Positions 20,401 through 27,397 of a stretch of 64,000 nucleotides of DNA are shown here, one piece after another. A program made the position numbers and the translations under genes. Every line of letters begins with the position of its first letter. Positions within the stretch are counted from its first letter, which is position 1. The notes under the pieces were generated by a model. It did not search any database, was not told where the DNA came from, and worked only from the letters and a program-made list of their open reading frames with translations. Source of the stretch: Mycobacteroides chelonae CCUG 47445 (GTDB lineage Bacteria > Actinomycetota > Actinomycetes > Mycobacteriales > Mycobacteriaceae); assembly GCF_001632805.1 (NCBI RefSeq), contig NZ_CP007220.1, positions 4,836,001 through 4,900,000 of the forward strand, given 5' to 3'.

Positions 20401-21015
20401 CTCCGGGTGGTAGTCGAACACCGACAACAGTTGCACGGACGGCGTCGCGAGCACGGAATCCACGGCGGCTTCGAGGTACTCGACGCTGGCGGCGAACACC
20501 GTGGGCTGCGTCTCTTCAAGGATCGCGTTGCGCTGCTGCACGGATGCGCCGGTCTGCAATGGCACCGAGACGGTGCCCAGACGTAGCCCCGCGACATCCA
20601 ATGAGGCGAAGTCCGTACTGGTGAATCCGAGCTGAGCGACAAAGTCCCCGTCACGAATTCCCTGTGCGTACCAGGCGGCGGCGATGGCCTCGGCACGATT
20701 CCACAGCTCGCGGTAGGAGGTCGTGACGAATTCGGTCTTCAACGCCACGGTGGTCGCACCGTGCTCGTCGGTCACCAATTCGACGGCGCGCTGCCCGAGA
20801 GCCGGGCGATCCCCGTAGCCCTCCAGCAGACGCCTGATCAGCTCGATGAGTGTCAGGCCGGGTTCGTTGACCGCGCCGGACACCGCGTCATCGGGAAGGA
20901 GGGCCTGCAGCTGCGGGTCGTTGGACACGACCTGCGCGACACGTCGTTCAAGCTCTTGCTGATCGGCGAGGTCGGGCGTCGTGGTTGCGGCGGGTGTGGA
21001 AATCGTTTCAGTCAT
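17458..21015 (-). CDS. car: Carboxylic acid reductase
   Basis: The 1185-residue protein has the three domains of mycobacterial Car. The adenylation domain carries LLIYTSGSTGTPKGAMYPQ near residues 258-276. The peptidyl-carrier domain has DLGGDSLS with the phosphopantetheine serine near residue 694. The NADPH-dependent terminal reductase starts TVLVTGGNGWLGRW near residue 788. The enzyme activates a fatty or aromatic acid with ATP, loads it as a thioester on the carrier, and reduces it to the aldehyde. It requires a phosphopantetheinyl transferase encoded elsewhere. The ATG at 21015 has GAGGTG upstream. A 184-base gap separates it from the redoxin gene, so it probably has its own promoter. Confidence 0.95.
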   Translation of the reverse strand: MTETISTPAATTTPDLADQQELERRVAQVVSNDPQLQALLPDDAVSGAVNEPGLTLIELIRRLLEGYGDRPALGQRAVELVTDEHGATTVALKTEFVTTSYRELWNRAEAIAAAWYAQGIRDGDFVAQLGFTSTDFASLDVAGLRLGTVSVPLQTGASVQQRNAILEETQPTVFAASVEYLEAAVDSVLATPSVQLLSVFDYHPEADAHRAALSAVRDRLETAGRTITIDSLGDAIARGRELPAAPQPSEDPDALRLLIYTSGSTGTPKGAMYPQWLVANLWQKKWLTTTVIPSVGVNFMPMSHLAGRLTLMGTLSGGGTAYYIASSDLSTFFEDIALIRPTEVLFVPRVVEMVFQRYQAELDRSLAPGESNAEIAEKIKVRIREEDFGGRVLNAGSGSAPLSPEMNDFMESLLQVAMLDGYGSTEAGAVWRDGVLQRPPVTEYKLVDVPELGYFTTDSPHPRGELRIKSETMFPGYYKRPETTADVFDEDGFYMTGDVVAELGPDHLKYLDRVKNVLKLAQGEFVAVSKLEAAYTGSPLVRQIFVYGNSERSYLLAVVVPTPEALERYADSPDALKPLIQDSLQQVAKGAELQSYEIPRDFIVETVPFTVESGLLSDARKLLRPKLKEHYGERLEALYADLAESQNERLRELAREAAGRPVLDTVTDAAAALLGAPAADLGPDVRFIDLGGDSLSALSYSELLRDIFEVDVPVGVINSVANDLAAIARHIEAQRTGAATQPTFASVHGRDATVINAAELTLEKFIDESVLKAAKEIQPPTTDVKTVLVTGGNGWLGRWLVLDWLERLVPAGGKVYALIRGTDAAAARARLDAVYESGDPKLTAHYRQLAEQGLEVIAGDFGDQNLGLSQDTWQKLAGDVDLIVHSGALVNHVLPYSQLFGPNVAGTAEIIKLAISERLKPVTYLSTVGIADQIPVTQFEEDSDVREMSAQRQINDGYANGYGNSKWAGEVLLREAHDLAGLPVRVFRSDMILAHSEYHGQLNVTDVFTRTIQSLLLTGVAPGSFYELDAEGNRQRAHYDGVPGDFTAASITAIGGVNVTDGYHSFDVFNPHHDGVSMDTFVDWLIEAGYKIARIDDYGQWLARFETALKGLPEQQRQQSVLPLLKMYQNPQSAIDGSALPTAEFSGAVREAKVGGLGQTPGEIPHVTKELILKYADDISLLGLI

Positions 21016-21199
21016 GCCTAGACACCTCGGTAGTCGATGTAAGTAAGTACGTGGGGGCGGCTACGCCTACAGAAGAAAAGTACATACCTACGCTAACTAT
21101 TCCCTGTGAGCGTTCGGCTCTCCCCTCCCACCGAGCGCGCATTCATGCTGGTCCAGGCCGAGCGGGTCCAGCACGGATGCCACCGTGAGGTGAGGAGCG

Positions 21200-21481
21200 T
21201 CACTCTCGCAACGCCTGTGGCGCATGCTCTCGCACCAAGGCCAGCAGTTGTCGCCGTGAGGGGTTCACCACGGCATGCCCCGCGACGTCCACAGTCGGCA
21301 CAGTCTCGTTGCCGTTGGCGACGGAACGCACGTAAGCTGCCGCCTCCGCGGATTCCCAGATGTTGACCTCTGTGTAGCGAAGTCCGCTGAAGCGCAGTTC
21401 CGCCCGGAGTTTGATGCAGTAGGGACAGCCCGGTCGCCAGTACAGGACAACCTCGTCAGACTCTGAAATGGGCTTCGTCAT
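21200..21481 (-). CDS. Mycoredoxin/glutaredoxin-like protein
   Basis: The 93-residue protein has a thioredoxin fold with the active site CPYC at residues 19-22 after VVLYWRPG. A cis-proline TVPTVDVAG motif is preceded by NGNE, as in actinobacterial mycoredoxins, which reduce mycothiol-mixed disulfides. Classical mycoredoxin-1 has CGYC, so CPYC is a glutaredoxin-like variant. It starts nine bases after the PNPOx-like gene and ends 184 bases before car. It is probably the last gene of the transporter-WhiB-PNPOx run. Confidence 0.87.
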   Translation of the reverse strand: MTKPISESDEVVLYWRPGCPYCIKLRAELRFSGLRYTEVNIWESAEAAAYVRSVANGNETVPTVDVAGHAVVNPSRRQLLALVREHAPQALRE

Positions 21482-21490
21482 GATCCATGT

Positions 21491-22180
21491 CTACACGGGC
21501 TTCCCCGCAGTGACACCTGGCTTGAGCGTGTAGATGTCGTCGATCGCGATGACGACGGCACAGCGCGGGTACTTCAGGCCGCGCTCCTGCGCGAACGCGA
21601 CGGCATCGTCGAACGCGGGCCCCGATTCGTGAACGTGGGCCGAACCGACGAACCGGTAGCCGTCCAACGCTTCGCGATCGATCACCGCAACCGAGACCTT
21701 CGATCCTGCATGAATATTGGCCAAAGTCTGCCCGCCGGTGTTCTCGTTGAAAATCAGCGAATGCTCATCCCGGACCCGAAGGGAGCGTTTGGGTCCAATG
21801 TTGGGGGTCGTGCCGTCGGTCACGGTCGCAAGAATCGCCAGCTGGGAACCGAGCATCCGCTTCATCTCATCGGTGAGCGTGGGCATAGTGGGCGTGACCT
21901 CCTGGAGTGGTTGTGCTGGAACGAGATTCGGTATAGGCGGCGGCGGTGTGCAGGTCCGCGCGGTGTCGAGTAGTCGCCTCGTATCACCGACCGGAGCCGT
22001 GCGCATCAGCACCGAGAGCAGGTGCAGCAGACCCTCGGACACCACGAGCGGGCGCTGGCTGGTCCGTAAGATCCCCGCCGCGGAAACCTTGTCTCCCTGA
22101 GCGATTGCTTGCGCTATCGCAACCGTCTCACACCAGGACGCGTGGCGGGGCCCCATATCCATCTCATGGTTTCGGGTCAC
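21491..22180 (-). CDS. PNPOx-like flavin-binding protein with unusual N-terminal extension
   Basis: The C-terminal 131 residues, from MPTLTDEMKRMLG, form a pyridoxamine-5'-phosphate-oxidase-like split barrel, with LAILATVTDGTTPNIGPKRSL and a FVGSAHVHESG strand. The full frame from GTG 22180 adds 98 residues. They contain a helical ILRTSQRPLVVSEGLLHLLSVL segment and a proline-rich linker. Codon use in this extension looks genuinely coding (G/C-rich third positions). However, an AGGAGG lies 11 bases before ATG 21886, so the PNPOx domain could also be translated alone. It starts ten bases after whiB. Such proteins bind FMN, F420 or heme; the cofactor is not decidable here. Confidence 0.75.
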   Translation of the reverse strand: MTRNHEMDMGPRHASWCETVAIAQAIAQGDKVSAAGILRTSQRPLVVSEGLLHLLSVLMRTAPVGDTRRLLDTARTCTPPPPIPNLVPAQPLQEVTPTMPTLTDEMKRMLGSQLAILATVTDGTTPNIGPKRSLRVRDEHSLIFNENTGGQTLANIHAGSKVSVAVIDREALDGYRFVGSAHVHESGPAFDDAVAFAQERGLKYPRCAVVIAIDDIYTLKPGVTAGKPV

Positions 22181-22189
22181 CTAACTATA

Positions 22190-22462
22190 TTATTCGGAAT
22201 AACTAACTACGTCTAGTGCTCGCTTCCGCGGCGGCACCCCGCTCCGGTCGCGCCGTTCCCGTGGGGTGGTCGCTCCCCACACCCCGAACGATTCGCCTGC
22301 CGCGATGGCGTACCTACCGCACGGGTCCCGCACGGGGCAATTCCGGCAGATCTGTTTGGCGCGTGCCTCCCGCAGGTTTCGGGCCCTTCCCCGCTCGTTA
22401 TCCGGCGAGAAGAACAGATCGGTCGACATGCCACGGCAGCGCGCCCACTCAAGCCACTTCAT
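22190..22462 (-). CDS. WhiB-family iron-sulfur transcription factor
   Basis: From ATG 22462 the protein is 90 residues, with the four WhiB cluster cysteines at C9, C39, C42 and C48 and the turn GVWGATTPRERR at about 60-71. The stretch CRGMSTDLFFSPDNERGRAR is close to the WhiB3 subgroup, but the C-terminus (PRKRALDVVSYSE) is different and basic. It should carry a [4Fe-4S] cluster and work with the primary sigma factor. Its ATG lies five bases after the transporter stop, with the G-rich ribosome site inside that stop region. Expression should therefore depend on the magnesium-riboswitch transcript, which is unusual for a WhiB gene. Confidence 0.9.
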   Translation of the reverse strand: MKWLEWARCRGMSTDLFFSPDNERGRARNLREARAKQICRNCPVRDPCGRYAIAAGESFGVWGATTPRERRDRSGVPPRKRALDVVSYSE

Positions 22463-22467
22463 TTCCG

Positions 22468-24204
22468 CTACCCCCCGATCGTCTGCGCGACTTTGACACC
22501 GACCAGCACCACCGCGAGCACGAGATAGCCACGAAGGGCCACCATTCCCCCGGTGCGCAGCGGTGACCACGCTGGGCGTTCCAGCGTGTCAAGCGCTGGG
22601 GTGCGCCAGGTTTCGCGCTCCTGCCGCAGAACTTCCCGCCTCAGCGCCCGATCACGCGGCGCCGATTCCAGATCCCAGATCTCCGCGGGATCCAGTCCCC
22701 CGAGATCGCCGGCCGTGACACGAGCGCCAGCACGCTCCGCCCGCTTCTGCATCGCGTAAATCACCAGCCCGCCAAGGACGCCGACAACCACTCCGGCCCC
22801 AAAGAACACCTTGAGCTGTTGGGTCGTCAGATCCGGGAAGAATGTCACTGCGGTCAGCGACAACGACAACAGCACCAACGACCAAACGATCGCTCCCGCA
22901 ACGATGTTCTGACGCACGGTGTTGACCCACGGCCCCAGGACAGCCTTGTCGTTGCACAACAGCACCAAGAACACCGTCGCCGACGGCAACAGCACGCCGG
23001 CGAGTGCCTGCACCCCCTGGGTGAGCACACCCAGCACCGGATCCGGACTGAACGACACCGCCGCGGCGACCGCGAGCAACGTGCCATAGCCCAGGTAGAA
23101 GGTGGGTGCCTCGCTGAGCTTCCAATGCAGCGAGTGGCGCTTGCCGAAGGTATCGCCCAGCGCATAGGTGGTGGCCAAACCCACCGCGTTGGCTCCGATG
23201 AGCGAGGCATCCAACAGCAAGAGGGCGAAAAGTGCACCCACTGTGGGGCTCACATGCTCGTGCAGCAGCCGCGCGACTGCGCCCGCATCAGTGAAGTTCC
23301 CGACAGCGTCGGTACCTGCCAGGCCGAATGCGGCCGCTCCCATGATGCACATGGCGCCAACCATCACCACGACGATTCCGATGGCCAAATCGATTCGTTC
23401 GTAACGGATCCACCGCGGTGTCAAACGCTTGTCCACGATGTTGGACTGCTGGAAGAACAGCTGCCACGGTGCCACCGTGGTACCCACGATCGCAACGATC
23501 AACATCAGCAGTTCGGCGTTCAACCCACCCGGAAATGACGGCACGAATCCGGAGGCCGTTTCGGCCAGCGTGGGCCGAACCAAGACCACCATCGGAATCA
23601 TCACCACATTGAGCGCGATAAGCGCGAACAGGAATCGCTCCCAGCGCCGGAACGATCCTCCGGCGATCACCGCGAACAACAACACGGCAGCCAACGGCAC
23701 CGAGATCCACCGGGGAAGCCCGAAGTAGCTCAACGCCATCGCCACCCCGATGAATTCGGTCACGATCGTCAGCGCGTTCACCACAAACAGGTCGCCGACG
23801 CTGAACGCACCCCAGAACCGTCCGAACCTGGTGAAGATCAGCCGCGCATGCCCCACCCCCGCGACCGCACCGAGCCGGACCACCATCTCCTGATTCACAT
23901 AGAGCACGGGAATCAGCAGGGCCAACGTCCATATCAACGCCATGCCGTAGTTCTGTCCGGCCTGGGCGTACGTGGCGACGCCGCCCGCGTCATTGTCGCC
24001 GACCATCACGATGAGGCCGGGACCCAAGACTGCCAACAACATCCGGAATCGCTGCCGCTTACTGCGGCCCTCGGAGCTCTCATGCCGCCCGATGGTGCCC
24101 AGCGCGCCGACGATGTCGCCGACATGCGCGCTGTCCATGACGGCGCCGGTAGGAGCGTGGGTGCTGTCGTCGTATCGGCGGGAAACGCCGTTGAAAAATG
24201 CCAT
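22468..24204 (-). CDS. NRAMP-superfamily divalent metal transporter, NRMT-like (probable Mg2+)
   Basis: The protein has about eleven membrane helices. The helix-1 metal motif, canonically DPGN, reads DNDAGG (residues 70-75). The helix-6 motif, canonically MPH, reads VAPWQLFFQQ (about 240-249). Loss of the helix-1 Asn and helix-6 Met is the signature of the NRAMP-related magnesium transporters. They hold hydrated Mg2+ and lack the soft ligand for Mn2+/Fe2+. I chose ATG 24204 (MAFFNGVSRR, 578 residues); the frame extends to 24267. A cytoplasmic C-terminal tail of about 80 residues precedes one extra hydrophobic segment. An M-box magnesium riboswitch in its leader supports Mg2+ as substrate. Classic Mn2+ transport is the alternative. 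Confidence 0.88.
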   Translation of the reverse strand: MAFFNGVSRRYDDSTHAPTGAVMDSAHVGDIVGALGTIGRHESSEGRSKRQRFRMLLAVLGPGLIVMVGDNDAGGVATYAQAGQNYGMALIWTLALLIPVLYVNQEMVVRLGAVAGVGHARLIFTRFGRFWGAFSVGDLFVVNALTIVTEFIGVAMALSYFGLPRWISVPLAAVLLFAVIAGGSFRRWERFLFALIALNVVMIPMVVLVRPTLAETASGFVPSFPGGLNAELLMLIVAIVGTTVAPWQLFFQQSNIVDKRLTPRWIRYERIDLAIGIVVVMVGAMCIMGAAAFGLAGTDAVGNFTDAGAVARLLHEHVSPTVGALFALLLLDASLIGANAVGLATTYALGDTFGKRHSLHWKLSEAPTFYLGYGTLLAVAAAVSFSPDPVLGVLTQGVQALAGVLLPSATVFLVLLCNDKAVLGPWVNTVRQNIVAGAIVWSLVLLSLSLTAVTFFPDLTTQQLKVFFGAGVVVGVLGGLVIYAMQKRAERAGARVTAGDLGGLDPAEIWDLESAPRDRALRREVLRQERETWRTPALDTLERPAWSPLRTGGMVALRGYLVLAVVLVGVKVAQTIGG

Positions 24205-24294
24205 AGCAGATGCCGCCCTTCTCAGGGTTCGGTCCACTGCGGACGTTCTCCGCGCACGGCAAACCAAGCCTGGCGCAGTGTTTTTCGCGACAGG

Positions 24295-24399
24295 TCAGGC
24301 GTGAGCGGTACCGCAGTGGAAGGCTGGGAACACGTGTACGTGCTGGCCTAGGCCAGATTGTCGATCCGGACTCAGATACGGACTATCGCCGGACTGCAT
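24295..24399 (-). CDS. Short leader ORF downstream of M-box
   Basis: A 34-codon frame starts at ATG 24399 behind an excellent ribosome-binding site, GAGGAGGTGAGG, about six bases upstream. It ends with TGA at 24297-24295, some 90 bases before the transporter start. The peptide begins MQSGDSPYLSPDRQSG and ends CGTAHA, with no membrane segment. The strong ribosome site and its place between riboswitch and transporter suggest a leader peptide or small regulatory protein. It is too short to judge by composition, so translation is inferred. Confidence 0.5.
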   Translation of the reverse strand: MQSGDSPYLSPDRQSGLGQHVHVFPAFHCGTAHA

Positions 24400-24507
24400 G
24401 TCGTCCCTCACCTCCTCGCTGCCAGAGCGGCTGTGCCGCAACATCTTCATGTCAGCGCACATCAATGGCACCCAGACAGGAGAGCGCCCGTCACTGGAAG
24501 GGCCGAC

Positions 24508-24667
24508 CACCTCTCTCGTCAGAGCTTCGGCACTGCACGACGTAATCCCCAAAGGGCAGCCACCTCGGATCACCCCTTAGGCCGGGGAGATCTGTCCTAA
24601 CCCTGGGCGTCTCTCGACGTCGTCGGATCAGTGGCCTGTGTTCGTGCAGGAGCCTCGCCTAGCGAGG
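24508..24667 (-). ncRNA. M-box (ykoK) magnesium riboswitch
   Basis: Read on the minus strand, this 160-base leader carries the conserved M-box blocks in order. They are CGCTAGGCGAGGCTCCT, then ACAGGCCACTG, then AACGTCGAGAGACGCC-like GACGTCGAGAGACGCCC, then AGGGTTAGGACAG, and finally GTGCCGAAGCTCTGACGAGAG. The arms TGCACGA (5') and TCGTGCA (3') pair perfectly, as expected for the long closing helix. By family knowledge this RNA folds on Mg2+ and lowers expression of magnesium transport genes. It sits 300 bases before the NRAMP-like transporter. A covariance-model search would settle it. Confidence 0.9.
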
Positions 24668-24681
24668 TGCTGACGCGCGTT

Positions 24682-24711
24682 ACTGTATGCCCGAGTGCTG
24701 CTGTGCGTCAA
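24682..24711 (-). promoter_or_regulatory. Primary-sigma-type promoter of the riboswitch transcript
   Basis: On the minus strand TTGACG and TACAGT are separated by 18 bases, a near-consensus SigA promoter. Transcription would start near 24674, a few bases before the M-box 5' end at 24667. No other promoter-like pair is as good in this gap. Confidence 0.7.
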
Positions 24712-24757
24712 CGCAAACCCTGATTCCCCACAAGTTCTTAGCGGCATGCGCCACCAA

Positions 24758-26254
24758 TCAGCCGAGATCCCCGTACTCGTCGAACCAGTACGCGAGCTTG
24801 CCACGCCGACTCACCGCACGCAGTCGTGACTCTGTCAGCGCCCGCGCCTTGCTGGTAGTGACGATCATCAACTCGTCGTCTGATTCGATCCTGGTGTCCG
24901 GTAACGGAACGAAGGTATTGCCCTGCCTGATGATCAGGGTGACGACAGCCGGATCGGGTAATCGCAATTCGAGGATGGTGACATTGCGCAACCGGGAATC
25001 CGACTGCACCTTCATGGTGAGCAGCTCGGCATCCAGCACATCCAAAGGTGCCGCCTCGACTTGGATTTCACGGGTGGCTTCGCGAGTGATCAGGCCGAGC
25101 AGGCGCGCGACGGGCCGCAAGCTCGGCCCCTGCACCAGGGTGAAAACCACCACCAGAACGAACACGATATTCAGCAGACGGTAACTGTTCGGCACGCCCT
25201 CCACGATCGGGAAGGTGGCAAGAACGACGGGCACCGCACCGCGCAAACCTGCCCAGGACAGAAAGGCCTGCTCGCGCCAGGGGATTCCGAAACCGACAAG
25301 TGATCCCACCACAGACAGCGGCCGGGCCACCAGCAGCAGCACGAGCCCGACGACGATTGCCGGAACCAGGTCGCCCCACAACTCACTGGGATTGACCAGC
25401 AAGCCCAGCAGCACGAAGAGACCTATCTGCGCCAGCCAACCGAGCCCCTCTGCGAACGATCGGGTAGCAGACCGGTGCGGTAGACCGGAATTGGCCAGCA
25501 CCACGGCGGCCAGATAGGCGGCGATGAATCCGCTGGCGTGCACGCTGCCTGAAGCCGCGAACGCGACCAGACCGATACCGAATGTCGCGATCGGGTACAG
25601 ACCCGACGCGGGCAGGGCAACGCGGCGCAGTGCCATCGCCCCAACAAACCCGCACACCAATCCGATCGCAGAACCGGCCAGGAGCTCATACACGATCTGA
25701 ACAACGGCACTCTTCGGTTCGAATACGAAGGGCACGATGCTGAACATCAAGACCAGAATCACGGCAGGAGCGTCGTTGAATCCGGACTCCGCCTCCAGCA
25801 GACCCGCGAGCCGGCGCGGCAGCGGCAGCACCCTCAGCACGGAGAACACGGCCGCGGCATCGGTGGAGGACACTATGGCGCCCAACAGCAATGCCAACTG
25901 CCAGTCCATGCGCAACAACACGTGCGCACCGACGGCGGTTACCACCGTGCTGATCACCACACCGACGGTGGCCAACGCACCGGCGGGTGCGAGCACCTTA
26001 CGGATATCGGAAAACCGCGTGGTCAAACCACCCTCGACGAGAATGACCGCCAGTGCTGCGGTGCACACATTTCGGGCCAGTTCCACATTGTCGAAGTCAA
26101 GGCCGAGCCCGTCTTCGCCGAGCACCACACCCACCAAAAGGAAGAACAAAAGGCTGGGGAACCCGATACGCGTAGCCACCCGAGTGCCGACAATGCTGGC
26201 GAGCAGCACAAGCCCACCGATAAGCAAGGCCAGGTACAGCTCGTGCAGGCTCAC
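24758..26254 (-). CDS. CPA1-type K+(Na+)/H+ antiporter with C-terminal RCK-C domain
   Basis: The 498-residue protein has about twelve membrane helices (residues 5-390). They include SSTDAAAVFSVLR and AESGFNDAPAVILV, the ion-binding region of NhaP/CvrA antiporters. The last 100 residues form a soluble RCK-C/TrkA-C domain (LLTMKVQSDSRLRNVTI through DDELMIVTT), which binds nucleotide or ligand and gates transport. It probably exchanges K+ or Na+ for protons at the cytoplasmic membrane. It is divergent from a TrkA-type gene 45 bases away. It ends just upstream of the M-box promoter on the same strand; no clear terminator was seen between them. Confidence 0.88.
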   Translation of the reverse strand: MSLHELYLALLIGGLVLLASIVGTRVATRIGFPSLLFFLLVGVVLGEDGLGLDFDNVELARNVCTAALAVILVEGGLTTRFSDIRKVLAPAGALATVGVVISTVVTAVGAHVLLRMDWQLALLLGAIVSSTDAAAVFSVLRVLPLPRRLAGLLEAESGFNDAPAVILVLMFSIVPFVFEPKSAVVQIVYELLAGSAIGLVCGFVGAMALRRVALPASGLYPIATFGIGLVAFAASGSVHASGFIAAYLAAVVLANSGLPHRSATRSFAEGLGWLAQIGLFVLLGLLVNPSELWGDLVPAIVVGLVLLLVARPLSVVGSLVGFGIPWREQAFLSWAGLRGAVPVVLATFPIVEGVPNSYRLLNIVFVLVVVFTLVQGPSLRPVARLLGLITREATREIQVEAAPLDVLDAELLTMKVQSDSRLRNVTILELRLPDPAVVTLIIRQGNTFVPLPDTRIESDDELMIVTTSKARALTESRLRAVSRRGKLAYWFDEYGDLG

Positions 26255-26299
26255 GTCATTCCCGTCGGTCGACTCTGATTAATAGGGCACGATAGCGGG

Positions 26300-26992
26300 A
26301 TGGTGGAACGGAAGATGCGAGTCGCTGTTGCCGGCGCCGGCAAGGTCGGCCGTTCCGTTGCCCGCGAGCTGCTCGACTACGGCCACAAGATCCTGCTGAT
26401 CGAACGCGAGCGCAGCAACTTCGATCCGCACGCGGTGCCCGGGGCCGACTGGCTCAACGCCGATGCCTGCGAGCTGGAGACTCTCGAAGAAGCAGGGATC
26501 GAGACCTGTGACGTCGTGGTCGCTGCCACCGGTGACGACAAGGCAAATCTGGTTGTGGGCCTGCTGGCCAAGACCGAGTTCGGGGTGCCCAGGGTGGTGG
26601 CCCGCATCAACGACATTCGTAACCAGTCGCTGTTCGGCCCGGCCTGGGGTATCGATGTGGCGGTTTCGACACCCGGCGCCATGGTGGCAGGTATCGAGGG
26701 CGCGATCGACATCGGACACCTGGTACGTCTCATGGGATTGCGCGAGGGTAGTGCGGAACTGACAAAACTGACGCTGCCCGAAGACAATCCGTTGGTGGGA
26801 CAGCGTGTGGCAAACCTGGACTTGCCGCCAAACACCGCACTGGTCACCTTGGTTCGGAACGGAACCGTCGTAGTCCCCAAGGCCGAGGATGTCTTGGTGG
26901 CCGGGGACGAGATGCTCTTCATCGCCAACAGCGCGGTAGAGGCCGCCGTTCGCGCAGCAATCCACGGAGCCGCAGTAGCACCCGATAGATAG
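26300..26992 (+). CDS. TrkA-family potassium uptake regulator (RCK-N + RCK-C)
   Basis: The 230-residue protein starts with a Rossmann nucleotide motif MRVAVAGAGKVGRSVA (from an in-frame ATG at 26315; ATG 26300 adds five residues). It ends with an RCK-C domain with DLPPNTALVTLVRNG and AGDEMLFIAN. It matches the mycobacterial TrkA/Ceo proteins, which bind NAD(H) or ATP and regulate a K+ channel or antiporter. The divergent partner at 24758-26254 is a K+/H+ antiporter, the obvious candidate target, though such proteins usually work with Trk/Ktr channels. Confidence 0.9.
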   Translation: MVERKMRVAVAGAGKVGRSVARELLDYGHKILLIERERSNFDPHAVPGADWLNADACELETLEEAGIETCDVVVAATGDDKANLVVGLLAKTEFGVPRVVARINDIRNQSLFGPAWGIDVAVSTPGAMVAGIEGAIDIGHLVRLMGLREGSAELTKLTLPEDNPLVGQRVANLDLPPNTALVTLVRNGTVVVPKAEDVLVAGDEMLFIANSAVEAAVRAAIHGAAVAPDR

Positions 26993-26996
26993 GTGG

Positions 26997-27197
26997 CTAG
27001 ACGCTGAGCAGGGCCAGTTCCTCGCGTGCCCGCCGCTCCACCAGCAGTGGAACGTAGTCACGCAGCGGGCTGTCATCGAAGCGGGAGTGCTCGGCCCGAA
27101 CTACCGCCTCCACAATGTCGCGGGTCAGATTCGGATGTCGCCCATGGAGCTGCTCCACAAGGTCGCCGATCCCTGCCTGCTCACTGAGTACCGCCAC
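26997..27197 (-). CDS. Small three-helix-bundle domain protein
   Basis: The 66-residue protein, from GTG 27197, has the pattern IVEAVVRAEHSRFDDSPLRDYVPLLVERRARE. This is common in actinobacteria as a dimerising three-helix bundle with no known catalytic role. It ends four bases after the convergent trkA stop. The ribosome-binding site is weak. Upstream DNA (27198-27240) is AT-rich and includes the 10-base palindrome TTGACGTCAA, possibly a control site. Confidence 0.75.
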   Translation of the reverse strand: MAVLSEQAGIGDLVEQLHGRHPNLTRDIVEAVVRAEHSRFDDSPLRDYVPLLVERRAREELALLSV

Positions 27198-27397
27198 AGG
27201 GACAAAATTTGCACTACGTTTACAGTTTCGTCAACTGCCGAAATTGACGTCAACGACGGCCAGCCAAGGGCTCCGCAACCCGGTTTGTAGACTCGGGTGA
27301 CGGACCCGACGGAGGTGGATATCACGGTGCAGGTCGCCTGTAATTCGTTGATTACCTGTGTATCTCGCAGTGTCTGGGCCAGCCTCCCGGTAGCCCG

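Noticed and set aside
22181..22205. AT-rich near-palindrome (TTATTC-G-GAATAA) at the whiB/PNPOx junction, considered as an IdeR or Zur box
   Set aside because: It lacks the conserved AGG/CCT core of IdeR boxes and the arms overlap the WhiB stop codon; no support beyond AT content.
27244..27253. TTGACGTCAA palindrome upstream of the three-helix protein
   Set aside because: Ten-base palindromes are common by chance; without a partner site or regulator it is only mentioned as a possibility.
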